Assembly (NCBI GenBank): GCA_047624005.1 | Contig: JBLHPE010000004.1 | Location: 23,091 to 87,090 of the forward strand | Direction: 5' to 3' | Origin: Ascidiaceihabitans sp047624005 | GTDB taxonomy: Bacteria > Pseudomonadota > Alphaproteobacteria > Rhodobacterales > Rhodobacteraceae | Length of the DNA: 64,000 bases | In this document: piece after piece, positions 1 through 9,328 of the stretch | How positions within the stretch are numbered: the first letter of the stretch is position 1 | Layout of the letters: every line of letters starts with the position of its first letter | Notes under the pieces: model-generated | What the model was told of the DNA's origin: nothing | Database searches by the model: none | The model's input: the letters and a program-made list of their open reading frames with translations, nothing else | Translations under genes and position numbers: made by a program

Positions 1-60
1 GCTGTTGGACCGGACGTGATGCACATTTGGACGCGGGTGCCCGAGGCGGATGCATTTTAA
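1..60 (+). CDS. 3' end of an unidentified gene (partial)
   Basis: The window opens inside a frame that is open for 19 codons and stops at TAA 58-60; the last residues read IWTRVPEADAF. Nothing follows for 112 bases until the next start, which suits a gene end. The fragment is too short to assign to a family and could be a chance open stretch. Confidence 0.45.
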   Translation, partial: AVGPDVMHIWTRVPEADAF

Positions 61-172
61 AGATGGGCTGTTCAGATGAAACGGTCATATGTTTTGCATA
101 ACCTACAAAATCCTTGCTTAATCGGCTGATTACATCGAAAATCGGGAAAATCGCTTATAAACGAGGTTTCCC

Positions 173-565
173 ATGAGAAAACTAGCTTTTGCACTCGTCG
201 CTTTGATCGCCTTGCTACATTTTTATATCGCGTGGTTCGAAATGTTTGCGTGGACAACGCGAGGACCAATGATTTTCGAAACCTTCCCGCCAGAGCTATT
301 TGACCAAACGGTGCAAATGGCTGCCAATCAGGGTCTTTATAACGCATTTTTGGCAGTGGGCCTTGTTTGGTCTCTCTTCATTAAAGACGTGAAATGGCAA
401 AATAATATCGCGACATGTTTCTTGGCTTTTGTCGCGGTCGCAGGCGTTGGTGCGGCTGTAACGGTTGCGTTGAAATCTGGGCTTATTCAGTTTGTTCCCG
501 CAAGCATCGCCTTAGTTCTGCTTTTCATGTCCCGCAATTCAACACGCGCTCACAACGATCAGTAA
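173..565 (+). CDS. DUF1304 family small integral membrane protein
   Basis: A 130-residue, strongly hydrophobic protein with about four membrane segments (roughly residues 4-24, 50-70, 78-98 and 103-123). The N-terminal pattern LLHFYIAWFEMFAW and the NQGLYNAFLA segment are the conserved features of the DUF1304 inner-membrane family, whose function is unknown; the length is usual for it. The gene stands alone, convergent with the capsule group on its right. The family call comes from recalled motifs, not from a search. Confidence 0.8.
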   Translation: MRKLAFALVALIALLHFYIAWFEMFAWTTRGPMIFETFPPELFDQTVQMAANQGLYNAFLAVGLVWSLFIKDVKWQNNIATCFLAFVAVAGVGAAVTVALKSGLIQFVPASIALVLLFMSRNSTRAHNDQ

Positions 566-630
566 AGGGGCGAATACCAGTCTGCTTTAGAAATTGCGGC
601 GATTACAATTATGATCGGTCTGAGAGATTT

Positions 631-2652
631 TCAACGCCACAAATGTGCATAAGACGCAAATGCGCCCTGCATCTTTGAGATCAATCTGTTTAGGCTGGTG
701 GGATGTGGGACATCCCCTTTCGCCAACCGTTTGACCGCAACCTCAACAGGACAAGCGAGTCCTGTTTTAGGGTCAAAGTAACGCGGATAATCAATCAAGG
801 TCGCGTGGGCCAAACCCGCCAATGAGACCTCCGCGCGACGACGCGGTGGCACGTCACCCAAGTCTTGCGTCAGCCCCCAGCCCGCATAAAATGGCGCACC
901 TGTGGTCACAACATGTACACCGCGCAACAACGCTTCAAATCCAGTGAGGGATGTCATGGTCCAAAGTTCTGAAACTTGATCCAGCAGCGCAGAAATGTCC
1001 GCATCTGGCACGACCAGATCAGCTAAATCCGTCGCATCAAACGCGCCGGTTCGCAGGCCAGCTGTCACGTCTGGATGCGGTTTATAAATCAGGACAGCAT
1101 CAGGCCGCGCGGCTCGTGCGTTTTCCAACAATGCGCGATTGGTTGCAATCTCTCCGGCACCACATCGGATCGACGCGTCATCCTCGACTTGACCGACAAC
1201 CAAAACCCGTTCGCCATTTGGCAGATCAACCGACCCGCCACCAAGGTTATATTTGCTAATGCCTTTGCTGGTCATAGACTGGATCAAAGCATCAGCCCGC
1301 GCGATTTGATCGGTGCGCATTTCTGCCCGCCGCGTGATCATCTGCTCCAACCGGGAGGGGCGGCTGGGGTCGTAGTAAATCCCAATATCGTCCGTCACCA
1401 ACGACAACGGCGGCACCAATTCGGCACCCAAACCCCTTGAGCGGATGAACCCGTCTTCAACCCGCACCGCGTCGTGATGGCCAACGTCGGCCTTCCCAGC
1501 CCAGACCATCCAAGGGCGATCCGCTTGGCGTGCTTTTGCAGGATCATTTTGAAATATCATGCGCTTGTGATGGCCATAGACCTTTTGCAACGGCCCACGT
1601 TTCCAAAGCCGCATACCACTTGCGACCCAACCCTGATGATCCTCAGACCATGCGCGGGTCTGTGCGATCAACGCTTCTGCCGCGTCCTCGGCCGTCGCAA
1701 GCCGATCCTCATAAACGTCATACCATTTTGGATAAAGTAGCATCGAGGCTGCGAACAATTGTGCACGTGTCAGAATGCGTTGGCGGCGTTGCACTGGGAA
1801 TTCGTCAACCGTAAGGCCCCAACCTGCATAAAACGGTCGGCCAAAAACACGCGGCTTATGACCGGTAAATATCGCCTCAAACCCCATCTGAGAGGAAACG
1901 GTGTAAATGCCAATCGCGCCTTCAAACAACCGCCAAGGGCTGATCGGGGCGTCAAAGAAGCTGATGCTATCGCTGGGTGCAACACCGCCAAAATATCCCG
2001 CGCGCAGACCCTGCGCTGTCTCGGGATGTGTTTTGATAACGATCCGTGCACCCGGGTTTTCTTCTTGGGCAACAAATAACATCTCTAGAAAACGATTGCG
2101 ATCTGCACCGCTCGCTTTCACTGACGCGTCGCCATAGGTCTGATCAATCACCAAAACATAACCCGCAGGTGGGGCCGCAACATCCCTATCGATTGCGCTG
2201 TATTTGGTCAGATGCGCTTCTTGCATTCGGGCGATCAAGCCACGGGCACGGTTCAACAATGCTGTGTCATCTAAGGGATGCGTCGCAAGCAATATTTCCA
2301 ACTCAGAGGGAACTGTTGGATCAAAATGAACGGCCTTTCGGTCGATCATTAATCCCAGAGGGGCTGATTTTTGAGCACGTCCTGGGTGCAATGATCGCCA
2401 AAATGAATCCTCGATCCGAACGATTGGGGCTTTATATTTCGCAGCTATCGCTTCGCCCCGATGGGCCGTTGGGCTTTGGCCCCAAACACCGACATAATCG
2501 CCGGCTCGGGGCAGACCCAATGACACGCGATAACCAGATAGGGCCAAGATACGACGCAAACGGGGTTGGGTTAGGAAACCAGTATTATAAACGCACAAAC
2601 GCCGAACCCCTTCAGGTCCGGCGTCGTAATCGTACGGCACATCGGCCAGCAA
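631..2652 (-). CDS. kpsC: Capsular polysaccharide biosynthesis protein KpsC (dual beta-Kdo transferase)
   Basis: A 673-residue protein built of two related halves. Each half carries the KpsC signature: VRIEDSFWRSL in the first and VRVEDGFIRSRGLGAE, PPLSLVTDDIGIYYD in the second, and each ends in a similar P-F-Y-A-G-W-G-L-T motif. In the family the halves are two beta-Kdo transferase domains that build the poly-Kdo linker joining group 2 capsule to a lysophosphatidylglycerol anchor at the cytoplasmic face of the inner membrane. It begins 3 bases after the Wza/KpsD-like gene on the same strand. The start is a TTG at 2652 close behind AAGG; an in-frame GTG at 2640 is an alternative. Confidence 0.9.
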   Translation of the reverse strand: MLADVPYDYDAGPEGVRRLCVYNTGFLTQPRLRRILALSGYRVSLGLPRAGDYVGVWGQSPTAHRGEAIAAKYKAPIVRIEDSFWRSLHPGRAQKSAPLGLMIDRKAVHFDPTVPSELEILLATHPLDDTALLNRARGLIARMQEAHLTKYSAIDRDVAAPPAGYVLVIDQTYGDASVKASGADRNRFLEMLFVAQEENPGARIVIKTHPETAQGLRAGYFGGVAPSDSISFFDAPISPWRLFEGAIGIYTVSSQMGFEAIFTGHKPRVFGRPFYAGWGLTVDEFPVQRRQRILTRAQLFAASMLLYPKWYDVYEDRLATAEDAAEALIAQTRAWSEDHQGWVASGMRLWKRGPLQKVYGHHKRMIFQNDPAKARQADRPWMVWAGKADVGHHDAVRVEDGFIRSRGLGAELVPPLSLVTDDIGIYYDPSRPSRLEQMITRRAEMRTDQIARADALIQSMTSKGISKYNLGGGSVDLPNGERVLVVGQVEDDASIRCGAGEIATNRALLENARAARPDAVLIYKPHPDVTAGLRTGAFDATDLADLVVPDADISALLDQVSELWTMTSLTGFEALLRGVHVVTTGAPFYAGWGLTQDLGDVPPRRRAEVSLAGLAHATLIDYPRYFDPKTGLACPVEVAVKRLAKGDVPHPTSLNRLISKMQGAFASYAHLWR

Positions 2653-2655
2653 ACC

Positions 2656-3789
2656 TTATTGCCCAGCGAGGGAAGACAGCGCATTCACGGAAGTCGCGGA
2701 GCCCGTCAAAGCAGAAATTGCTTTGTTCCACTGGGTAAACGGCGCTTCGGTCACGTAAATTGTATCGCTGTCACGGATTACAAAATCGCGCGCTTGAAAC
2801 ATGCCATTTGGTTGTGTCAGGTCTAAAACATAAACCAATCGCTGTGCGCCTTGCAGATCATCACGACCCATCACGACATTTGCGACTTCAGCAGGTTCAT
2901 TGCGGAAGATGAAGATACCAGTTGGATCAGCGGTTGCTGAATTTAGGCCGCCAACTTGTGCAATCGCCTCTAATGCAGACAGGTTCTGCGATTCAAACGG
3001 AACCCGCGATTGTCCACCTGTAGCACCAAGGGCGGTAAAGGCGCGGCTGTCTTCCTCTACCAGAATTCGGTCGCCACCGCGCAAGGCGATGTCCAATTCA
3101 GGATGATCATAAAGATCTTGGAACCAGATCTTACCACGTTCTTTGCCACGGATAACTGTAATCTGGGCAATTTCGGGCGCGATTGTCACACCGCCAGCGC
3201 GGGCCAGCATTGTGGATAATGTGCGTGTTGGGCGTTCGATGGCAAACACGCCTTGGCCCCCAATGGAACCGATCAGGGAAACGGTTGACCCGTCGCCCGC
3301 AACGCGGCGCACCTGAACTTGGGGGTCAGGAGTTTGTTCTGCCAGCTTTGATGTGATGATGCGGCGAATGGCTTCGGGCGAATTGCCAGAAGCGCGAATA
3401 CGTCCCGCGTACGGCACAAAGATAAAACCCGAACCGTCAACTTGGACTTCTTCTAGGATCGTGGCGCTTGAGCCTTCGGTCGACAACAAGCCGTCATCAA
3501 CGTTTTCCCAGATCGTCAGACCCAAAATGTCGCCGGGGCGAATGATGTCCGATCCAAGGGTAGCTGCATTTTTGAAAGCGTCTGAAAAACCCAAAGCGGG
3601 TGTAATGGCCGTGGCACGTGTCACACGATCATTGACCGACACGATAAACGCGTCGCCCTCTTGTTGCACAGACCCTTTATAGATCTGGCGTTTGTTCGGG
3701 CCAACTTGGGGCAAGCCACAAGATGACATTACGGCCAAGGCCGCAATCATAGCAATGGGACGCGCCCAGCGAATACCTGTTAAAGTCAC
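2656..3789 (-). CDS. Polysaccharide export lipoprotein, Wza/KpsD (OPX) family
   Basis: A 377-residue outer-membrane export protein. The N-terminus is a lipoprotein signal with lipobox VMSSC (acylated Cys about residue 24). The Poly_export domain begins near IRPGDILGLTIWE and SLBB-like repeats follow (GRIRASGNSPEAIRR, SLIGSIGGQGVFAI, ALGATGGQSRVPF). OPX proteins form the periplasm-spanning portal for capsule. The GTG start at 3789 has AGGAG 8 bases upstream. It lies between kpsS (139-base gap) and kpsC (3-base gap), which fits capsule export; which polymer is exported cannot be told from here. Confidence 0.88.
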   Translation of the reverse strand: MTLTGIRWARPIAMIAALAVMSSCGLPQVGPNKRQIYKGSVQQEGDAFIVSVNDRVTRATAITPALGFSDAFKNAATLGSDIIRPGDILGLTIWENVDDGLLSTEGSSATILEEVQVDGSGFIFVPYAGRIRASGNSPEAIRRIITSKLAEQTPDPQVQVRRVAGDGSTVSLIGSIGGQGVFAIERPTRTLSTMLARAGGVTIAPEIAQITVIRGKERGKIWFQDLYDHPELDIALRGGDRILVEEDSRAFTALGATGGQSRVPFESQNLSALEAIAQVGGLNSATADPTGIFIFRNEPAEVANVVMGRDDLQGAQRLVYVLDLTQPNGMFQARDFVIRDSDTIYVTEAPFTQWNKAISALTGSATSVNALSSLAGQ

Positions 3790-3928
3790 TGCTCCGGTCT
3801 CCTCGACCTATATCTGTTCTGCCTCAGTCCATCGGGTTTTCCCGATTGGTTGCGACGGTTTGCCCGACGCGATTTGGTCTAACTTAACGGAATCCATAAT
3901 CAATTGCTACCGCTAGGGGTGGTGTTCC

Positions 3929-5218
3929 TTAATCAACAAGACGCAACTGTTGCCTTGGTGCCGCTGTGCCATGTTCCAGTTCGTCGTACGGGTCTTCCGA
4001 GGATAGCATCATATCAACCACTTGGCGCATCAGTTGGCGTCGGCCACGGGCGGAGTAAAACCCACCGGGCAATTGACTGGTTTCCAACAGGTAGCGACGA
4101 AAATCTTTGTAGGCACGGTTGTCGGGGCGGCTGGCACCTGCGAAAAATTCTGGCAACGGTTGGTCAGACACAAATTCGGGTTGGGTGTAAACAGCGCTGC
4201 CAAACACCTTCAATGGAATGCCGCGCCACAGCACTTGCAATGCAGCGGTCGAATTGACGGTGACGGCAGTGCGCGCATCATTCAACAGTTGGGCCAACTT
4301 GCCCCCCCGCACAAAATGAACGCGGTTGGTAACGCCGTATTTTTTCGACATTTCGCGGATGCTGCGGCGCAGTGGGGCACGACCATCTTCCAACGGATGC
4401 GCTTTGAAAACCAAATGGTGGTGCTGGGGTGCACCTTTGGCAAAGCCTTCTATGACCAAATCAAGGAAGTCGGGCATTGTCTCGAAAGGAGAATGTTCTT
4501 GGAAACTGCTGTCATGCTCAAGCTGCAACAGGGCCAAATGATAGGGAAACCCCCCGTATTTGATGCGCAATGTGGAAATGCGCCGCTCGATTGCTTGCCA
4601 CGGCATCAATATCAATCGGGTCAAATACAGCTGAAATTCTTTGGTTACACTTAGGTCGCGATGGGGGCGAAAGTTGCGATAATCGCCATTCCGGAACATC
4701 ACAAACCAATGATATAGGGCACCGTAAAACACGTGATGGCGCATGTCGCCCCACCGCGCAGGAGGCAGTGGCGTTTCCATATCGGAGTTGGCCAGTGCCT
4801 TTTGCATCTGTGGGATCGTCATGTCCATCAGGCGGGAATTGCCGTTTGTGCCACCGCGTTCATAGGTGATCCAAAAGGGGCGCATGTAGCCTTCTTCAAA
4901 CACATGCACGCCAATGCCGCGTCGTTTGGCTTCTGCCACGGCCGACGCATGAATAGGACGGGTATCGCCATATAAAACGATATCAGTGACCCCCTTGTCT
5001 TCGATCAGGTCAACAAAGGTCTGCGCCCACTCGTCCGTCTTGCCACGAAATGGAATGTATGTGCTGGGATGGAACCAGAATGCACGGTCCCCTGCATTAA
5101 ATCCAACACGCCACACCTGTGACCCCGCCTTGCGCAACATGCGGCCAAGGCGATTAAAAAACGGTCCATGTGGTCCCTGAAGGAACAAAAAGACCCGATT
5201 TTCTGGCGTAGTGTGCAA
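3929..5218 (-). CDS. kpsS: Capsular polysaccharide biosynthesis protein KpsS (Kdo transferase)
   Basis: A 429-residue protein with the KpsS/LipB hallmarks: FLFLQGPHGPFFNRL near the N-terminus, IVLYGDTRPIH around residue 85, and HVFEEGYMRPFWIT around residue 105. In the family KpsS adds the first beta-Kdo to phosphatidylglycerol and KpsC extends it. The start is TTG at 5218, seven bases after GAGG; the ATG just upstream is out of frame. It is the first gene of the leftward capsule group. No KpsM/KpsT/KpsE-like exporter genes lie next to it. Confidence 0.9.
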   Translation of the reverse strand: MHTTPENRVFLFLQGPHGPFFNRLGRMLRKAGSQVWRVGFNAGDRAFWFHPSTYIPFRGKTDEWAQTFVDLIEDKGVTDIVLYGDTRPIHASAVAEAKRRGIGVHVFEEGYMRPFWITYERGGTNGNSRLMDMTIPQMQKALANSDMETPLPPARWGDMRHHVFYGALYHWFVMFRNGDYRNFRPHRDLSVTKEFQLYLTRLILMPWQAIERRISTLRIKYGGFPYHLALLQLEHDSSFQEHSPFETMPDFLDLVIEGFAKGAPQHHHLVFKAHPLEDGRAPLRRSIREMSKKYGVTNRVHFVRGGKLAQLLNDARTAVTVNSTAALQVLWRGIPLKVFGSAVYTQPEFVSDQPLPEFFAGASRPDNRAYKDFRRYLLETSQLPGGFYSARGRRQLMRQVVDMMLSSEDPYDELEHGTAAPRQQLRLVD

Positions 5219-5427
5219 TGTGCATCCTCTAAAAATGACTTAACCAATAGCCAATTAACACCATTTAAACTTGGCTAAAATATGGCTTATGGAAACAGTA
5301 CTCTAGCTTTGTTGTGATTGGCAGGGGAACTGACTCTATTGCCGCGCAAAATCAGTTTGATACCGGCCCACCTTGTCAGATCACCCCATCACCGCTACCT
5401 CAGGGACAACGCAAATGGAGACACCCC

Positions 5428-6015
5428 ATGTTCACAGGCATCGTAACCGACCTAGGCACCATCGTATCCCTTGATCAACAAGGCGACCTGCGGGCCCGTA
5501 TCCAAACCGGATATGACACTGCGGGCATCGATATGGGGGCGTCTATTGCTTCGGATGGTGTGTGTTTGACCGTCGTTGATTTGGGTCCCGATTGGTATGA
5601 CGTACAGATCAGTGCCGAAACGGTGAATAAGACCAATGTGGGCGCATGGACGGTTGGTAAACGCGTCAATCTGGAACGCGCTTTAAAGGTTGGCGACGAA
5701 CTTGGCGGTCACATCGTATCTGGTCACGTAGATGGCGTGGCCGAAGTGATCAGCATCGTGGACGAAGGCGACAGCACCCGTGTGCAAATGCGTGCTCCTG
5801 ATGATTTGGCCCGCTTCATTGCATCCAAAGGGTCTGTGGCATTAAACGGCACATCGCTGACAGTGAACGAAGTGCAGGGCAACATATTCGGCATCAACTT
5901 TATCCCTCACACCAAAGAGGTGACGACTTGGGGCGACGTGGCCCTAGGCGATGCGGTCAACCTAGAGATCGACACGCTGGCCCGCTATGTCGCACGTCTG
6001 GCCGAAGCAGGGTAA
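5428..6015 (+). CDS. ribE: Riboflavin synthase, alpha subunit
   Basis: A 195-residue enzyme that dismutates two 6,7-dimethyl-8-ribityllumazine molecules into riboflavin. It starts with the invariant MFTGIV and holds two tandem lumazine-binding domains (about residues 1-95 and 96-190), the second opening near GGHIVSGHVDGVAEV and containing SLTVNEV. A longer in-frame extension upstream lacks family features, so the ATG at 5428 was chosen. It heads the cluster ribE-ribBX-ribH-nusB. The 209 bases upstream show no FMN riboswitch. Confidence 0.95.
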   Translation: MFTGIVTDLGTIVSLDQQGDLRARIQTGYDTAGIDMGASIASDGVCLTVVDLGPDWYDVQISAETVNKTNVGAWTVGKRVNLERALKVGDELGGHIVSGHVDGVAEVISIVDEGDSTRVQMRAPDDLARFIASKGSVALNGTSLTVNEVQGNIFGINFIPHTKEVTTWGDVALGDAVNLEIDTLARYVARLAEAG

Positions 6016-6089
6016 CGCCGCAGCGTCGTTGCTGGCCTTGGCCTCTATGCTCCGGTATGAAGCAAGGGAATCTGACCTAAGGTAGTGCC

Positions 6090-7211
6090 ATGAGCTTTGA
6101 GACCCCTGGACCCGTTGAAACCGATCTGGCCACTGCGATTTCCCCGATCGAGGATATCATCGCAGACGCCAAAGCTGGCCGTATGTTCATTCTTGTCGAT
6201 CACGAGGACCGCGAGAACGAAGGCGATCTGGTAATTCCTGCAAACTTCGCCGACGCTGATGCGATCAACTTTATGGCCACACACGGACGTGGTTTGATCT
6301 GCGTCACGTTGCCGGCAGAACGGATTGAGGAACTGGGCCTGCCAATGATGGCAATGCACAACTCATCGCGTCACGAAACCGCATTCACTGTTTCAATCGA
6401 AGCACGTGAAGGCGTCACCACTGGTATCTCAGCAGGCGACCGCGCTTTGACGGTGGCGACTGTTATCAACCCCGAAATGACATCAGCCGACATCGCCACA
6501 CCGGGCCACGTCTTCCCCCTACGCGCCCGTCAGGGCGGCGTTCTGGTGCGTGCAGGACATACCGAAGCGGGCTGCGATGTGTCGCGCCTTGCTGGGCATT
6601 ACCCATCTTCGGTGATCTGCGAGATCATGCGGCCTGACGGCGAAATGGCACGCCTGCCGGATCTGATCGAATACGCGAAAGACCATAACCTCAAAATCGG
6701 GACCATCAGCGACTTGATCGCATATCGTCGCCGCCACGATAATCTTGTGGTGGAAACGGACGCCCGTACGATCACCTCTGAACACGGTGGCGAATGGAAC
6801 ATGCGCATTTTCACCGATCAGACTTACGGCATTGAACATGTTGTGATGACCAAAGGCGACATCAGTACAAGCGAACCTGTCCTTGTGCGCACCCACGCGA
6901 TGAACGAAGTCAGCGATATCCTTGGGCTTGGCACCAAATCCGTTGGCGAACTTCCCCGCGCGATGGAGATTATCGCGAACGAAGGGCGTGGTGTCATTTG
7001 CCTGTTCCGCCAACCGCGCAAAGAACTTTTCAGCAGCGATGAAGATGGACCCAAAGTTGTGAAAAATACAGGGCTCGGCGCACAAATGCTTGCGAAATTG
7101 GGACTTACTAAACTGACGTTACTTACAGATAGCCCAATGACCACCTATGTGGGGCTTGAGGCATATGGGTTAGAGATCACCGGTACACGTCCGATTATGG
7201 GAAAAAGCTAA
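6090..7211 (+). CDS. ribB: 3,4-dihydroxy-2-butanone-4-phosphate synthase with degenerate GTP-cyclohydrolase-II-like domain (RibBX type)
   Basis: 373 residues. The N-terminal domain (about 15-210) is a complete DHBP synthase with DHEDRENEGDL (38-48) and AGHTEAGCDVSRL (155-167); it makes the four-carbon precursor of riboflavin from ribulose 5-phosphate. The C-terminal part (about 215-373) has the GTP cyclohydrolase II fold pattern but lacks the three zinc cysteines expected around residues 272-285 (the segment reads HAMNEVSDILGLGTKSVGE), and its RQ-G-R catalytic segment is altered (FRQPRKELF). It therefore matches the RibBX hybrids known in Proteobacteria, with a separate ribA needed elsewhere. 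Its stop shares one base with the ribH start. Confidence 0.92.
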   Translation: MSFETPGPVETDLATAISPIEDIIADAKAGRMFILVDHEDRENEGDLVIPANFADADAINFMATHGRGLICVTLPAERIEELGLPMMAMHNSSRHETAFTVSIEAREGVTTGISAGDRALTVATVINPEMTSADIATPGHVFPLRARQGGVLVRAGHTEAGCDVSRLAGHYPSSVICEIMRPDGEMARLPDLIEYAKDHNLKIGTISDLIAYRRRHDNLVVETDARTITSEHGGEWNMRIFTDQTYGIEHVVMTKGDISTSEPVLVRTHAMNEVSDILGLGTKSVGELPRAMEIIANEGRGVICLFRQPRKELFSSDEDGPKVVKNTGLGAQMLAKLGLTKLTLLTDSPMTTYVGLEAYGLEITGTRPIMGKS

Positions 7212-7762
7212 TGGCATCTGCAGAACAACACCACATCCTTGAGCGGCCAACGTTCGAAAAGTCTGTTAAGCTTCTGATTGTCGTCTCGCCCTATTACAAA
7301 GATATCGCTGACAATATGGTCGCAGGGGCCAAGGCAGAAATCGAAGCCGCTGGTGGCACTTGGGATTTGGTCGAAATGCCGGGTGCACTGGAGATTCCAA
7401 CTGCGATTGGCATTTCAGACAGACGCAGTAGTTTCGATGGCTATGTTGCTTTGGGTTGCGTTATTCGCGGCGAAACGACCCACTACGACACGGTCTGCAA
7501 TGATAGTTCCAACGCTATCCAGTTCCTCGGATTACAGGGGCTTTGCATCGGCAATGGCATCCTGACCGTCGAAAACCGCAAACAGGCCGAAGTCCGCGCC
7601 GACCCCAAAGATCAAAACAAAGGGGGCGGTGCCGCCGCTGCCGCCTTGCATCTGATTGCACTCGGCCGTAAGTGGGGCAACCAAAGCAAAGGTATCGGAT
7701 TTAAACCTGCCTCGGAAAACATCCTGATGGCGGGCAATACAGGCGGAAATACAACAGCATGA
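7211..7762 (+). CDS. ribH: 6,7-dimethyl-8-ribityllumazine synthase
   Basis: A 183-residue enzyme condensing 5-amino-6-ribitylaminouracil with dihydroxybutanone phosphate, the step before riboflavin synthase. Recognised by LLIVVSPYYKDIADNMV, MPGALEIPTAI, the GCVIRGETTHYDTV segment with the catalytic His, and the NKGGGAAAAAL stretch. It is 20-30 residues longer than the shortest family members, mostly at the N-terminus. Its ATG overlaps the upstream stop (TAATG), and its own stop overlaps the nusB start (ATGA), so the genes are probably translationally coupled. Confidence 0.95.
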   Translation: MASAEQHHILERPTFEKSVKLLIVVSPYYKDIADNMVAGAKAEIEAAGGTWDLVEMPGALEIPTAIGISDRRSSFDGYVALGCVIRGETTHYDTVCNDSSNAIQFLGLQGLCIGNGILTVENRKQAEVRADPKDQNKGGGAAAAALHLIALGRKWGNQSKGIGFKPASENILMAGNTGGNTTA

Positions 7763-8241
7763 GCGGCGTTCACTCAAATCTATCTGGCAACCAGCGGCGC
7801 AAAATGCGTTCGGCCTCGCGGCTTTATGCGGTGCAAGCCCTGTTCCAGATGGAACACTCTTCCCAAACCATCGATATCGTACGGGTCGAGTTCCTGAACT
7901 ATAGGTTCGGTGAAACCTATGAGGGTGCGCAGATGGAGGATGGTGATATCGACCATTTTACCCGCGTTCTTGAAGACTCGGTTAATTATCAAGCGCAAAT
8001 CGATCAACAAACGGATCGTGCTTTGGTTGCGAAATGGCCATTGGGCCGTATCGATCCGACGCTACGGGCTTTGTTCCGTGCCGCTGGCGGTGAAATGCGC
8101 GACATGTCTATCCCGCCCAAGGTGGTGATCAAAGAATATGTCGACGTGGCAGCTGCGTTTTTCCCAGATGGCAAAGAACCTAGCTTTGTGAATGCCGTGC
8201 TTGACCATATGGCGCGCGAAGAACGGGCCGCCGAGTTTTAA
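7759..8241 (+). CDS. nusB: Transcription antitermination factor NusB
   Basis: A 160-residue all-helical RNA-binding protein that works with NusE (S10) on boxA in rRNA operons. Family features are RSASRLYAVQALFQME near the N-terminus, the middle-helix segment LRALFRAAGGEM, and the C-terminal VVIKEYVDVAAAFF plus FVNAVLDHMA. The ATGA overlap with ribH supports the start at 7759. The order ribH-nusB is common in bacteria. Confidence 0.95.
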   Translation: MSGVHSNLSGNQRRKMRSASRLYAVQALFQMEHSSQTIDIVRVEFLNYRFGETYEGAQMEDGDIDHFTRVLEDSVNYQAQIDQQTDRALVAKWPLGRIDPTLRALFRAAGGEMRDMSIPPKVVIKEYVDVAAAFFPDGKEPSFVNAVLDHMAREERAAEF

Positions 8242-8280
8242 AAACAGGTATTTTAATCTAACCAATCAAGGGTGTTCATA

Positions 8281-9249
8281 ATGCGGGCGATGCAAGTTGT
8301 AGAACTGGGCCAGCCACTGCAGATGAACGAGGTGGCGATGCCAACCCCTGCCGCTGGCGAAGTTCTGGTGCGCATCCACACCTGCGGTCTGAATTTTGGC
8401 GATCTGTTGATCATCAAAGGCACCTATCAAGAAAAGCCGCCGCTTCCTGCCACCATCGGGATGGAGATTTGTGGCACGATCACGGCGCTGGGCGACGGGG
8501 TCACCCACCTTAAAGTCGGACAAAGAATTGGTGCCTATTCAGGTGTTGGCGGTTTGGCCGATTATGCCGCAATATCCGCTGATATCTGCGTACCACTGCC
8601 GGATGATATGAACACCGTCGATGCGGCTGCATTTCTAATCGCATATGGGACAAGCCACGTCGCGCTAGATTACAAAGCACATTTGAAAGCAGGCGAGCGG
8701 CTTTTGGTTCTTGGGGCGTCAGGCGGCGTTGGCCTAACAGCGGTCGAGTTGGGTAAACTGATGGGCGCCGAAGTCATCGCCTGTGCACGCGGTGCTGAAA
8801 AGCTGGCCATCTGCAAAAAGGCAGGGGCTGATCATCTGATTAACTCTGAAACCGACGATATCCGTAAGATTGTGAAATCCCTGGGCGGCGCTGACGTTGT
8901 CTATGATCCGATTGGCGGCGATCAATTCAAAGCGGCCATGCGGGCCTGCAATCCTGAAGCACGGATTTTGCCGCTTGGCTTTGCGTCTGGCGAAGTGCCG
9001 CAAATCCCAGCCAATCATTTACTGGTCAAAAACCTGACGATCATCGGATTTTATTGGGGCGGTTATACCCGTGTGAACCCAAAGGTTCTAACTGACAGTT
9101 TTGCCACCCTGATCGACTGGTACAGCGCTGGGAAAATCAAACCACACATCAGTGCGACACTGCCGCTTGAACAAGCCAACGAGGCGCTGGAACTGTTACG
9201 TTCACGCAAAGCGACGGGCAAAGTTGTTGTTGAGATCTTTAAAACTTAA
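8281..9249 (+). CDS. NADPH:quinone oxidoreductase, zinc-independent MDR family
   Basis: A 322-residue medium-chain dehydrogenase/reductase. It has an N-terminal GroES-like domain and a Rossmann domain with LVLGASGGVGLTAVELGKLMGAEVIACA (nucleotide-binding glycine motif about residues 143-150). The zinc ligands of true alcohol dehydrogenases are missing. Family members reduce quinones or alpha,beta-unsaturated carbonyls with NADPH; the substrate here is unknown. The ATG at 8281 follows AAGGGTG at good spacing; a GTG nine bases earlier is less likely. Confidence 0.85.
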   Translation: MRAMQVVELGQPLQMNEVAMPTPAAGEVLVRIHTCGLNFGDLLIIKGTYQEKPPLPATIGMEICGTITALGDGVTHLKVGQRIGAYSGVGGLADYAAISADICVPLPDDMNTVDAAAFLIAYGTSHVALDYKAHLKAGERLLVLGASGGVGLTAVELGKLMGAEVIACARGAEKLAICKKAGADHLINSETDDIRKIVKSLGGADVVYDPIGGDQFKAAMRACNPEARILPLGFASGEVPQIPANHLLVKNLTIIGFYWGGYTRVNPKVLTDSFATLIDWYSAGKIKPHISATLPLEQANEALELLRSRKATGKVVVEIFKT

Positions 9250-9255
9250 GCAATC

Positions 9256-9281
9256 GTTAATCGCTTTGGCCAAAGGTTAAC
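9256..9281. repeat. Palindrome after the oxidoreductase gene
   Basis: The sequence GTTAA-N3-CTTTGGCCAAAG-N-TTAAC is a nearly perfect dyad just after the stop of the quinone oxidoreductase. It lacks both a loop and a T-tract, so it is not a typical terminator. It may be a protein site or part of a bidirectional transcript end. Confidence 0.4.
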
Positions 9282-9328
9282 GCGGGGCATTGGTTAATCA
9301 GGTGTGAATGGGTCTGAGATCAGTGAAA

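Noticed and set aside
5219..5427. Possible FMN riboswitch upstream of ribE
   Set aside because: The conserved blocks of the RFN element are not recognisable in this stretch.
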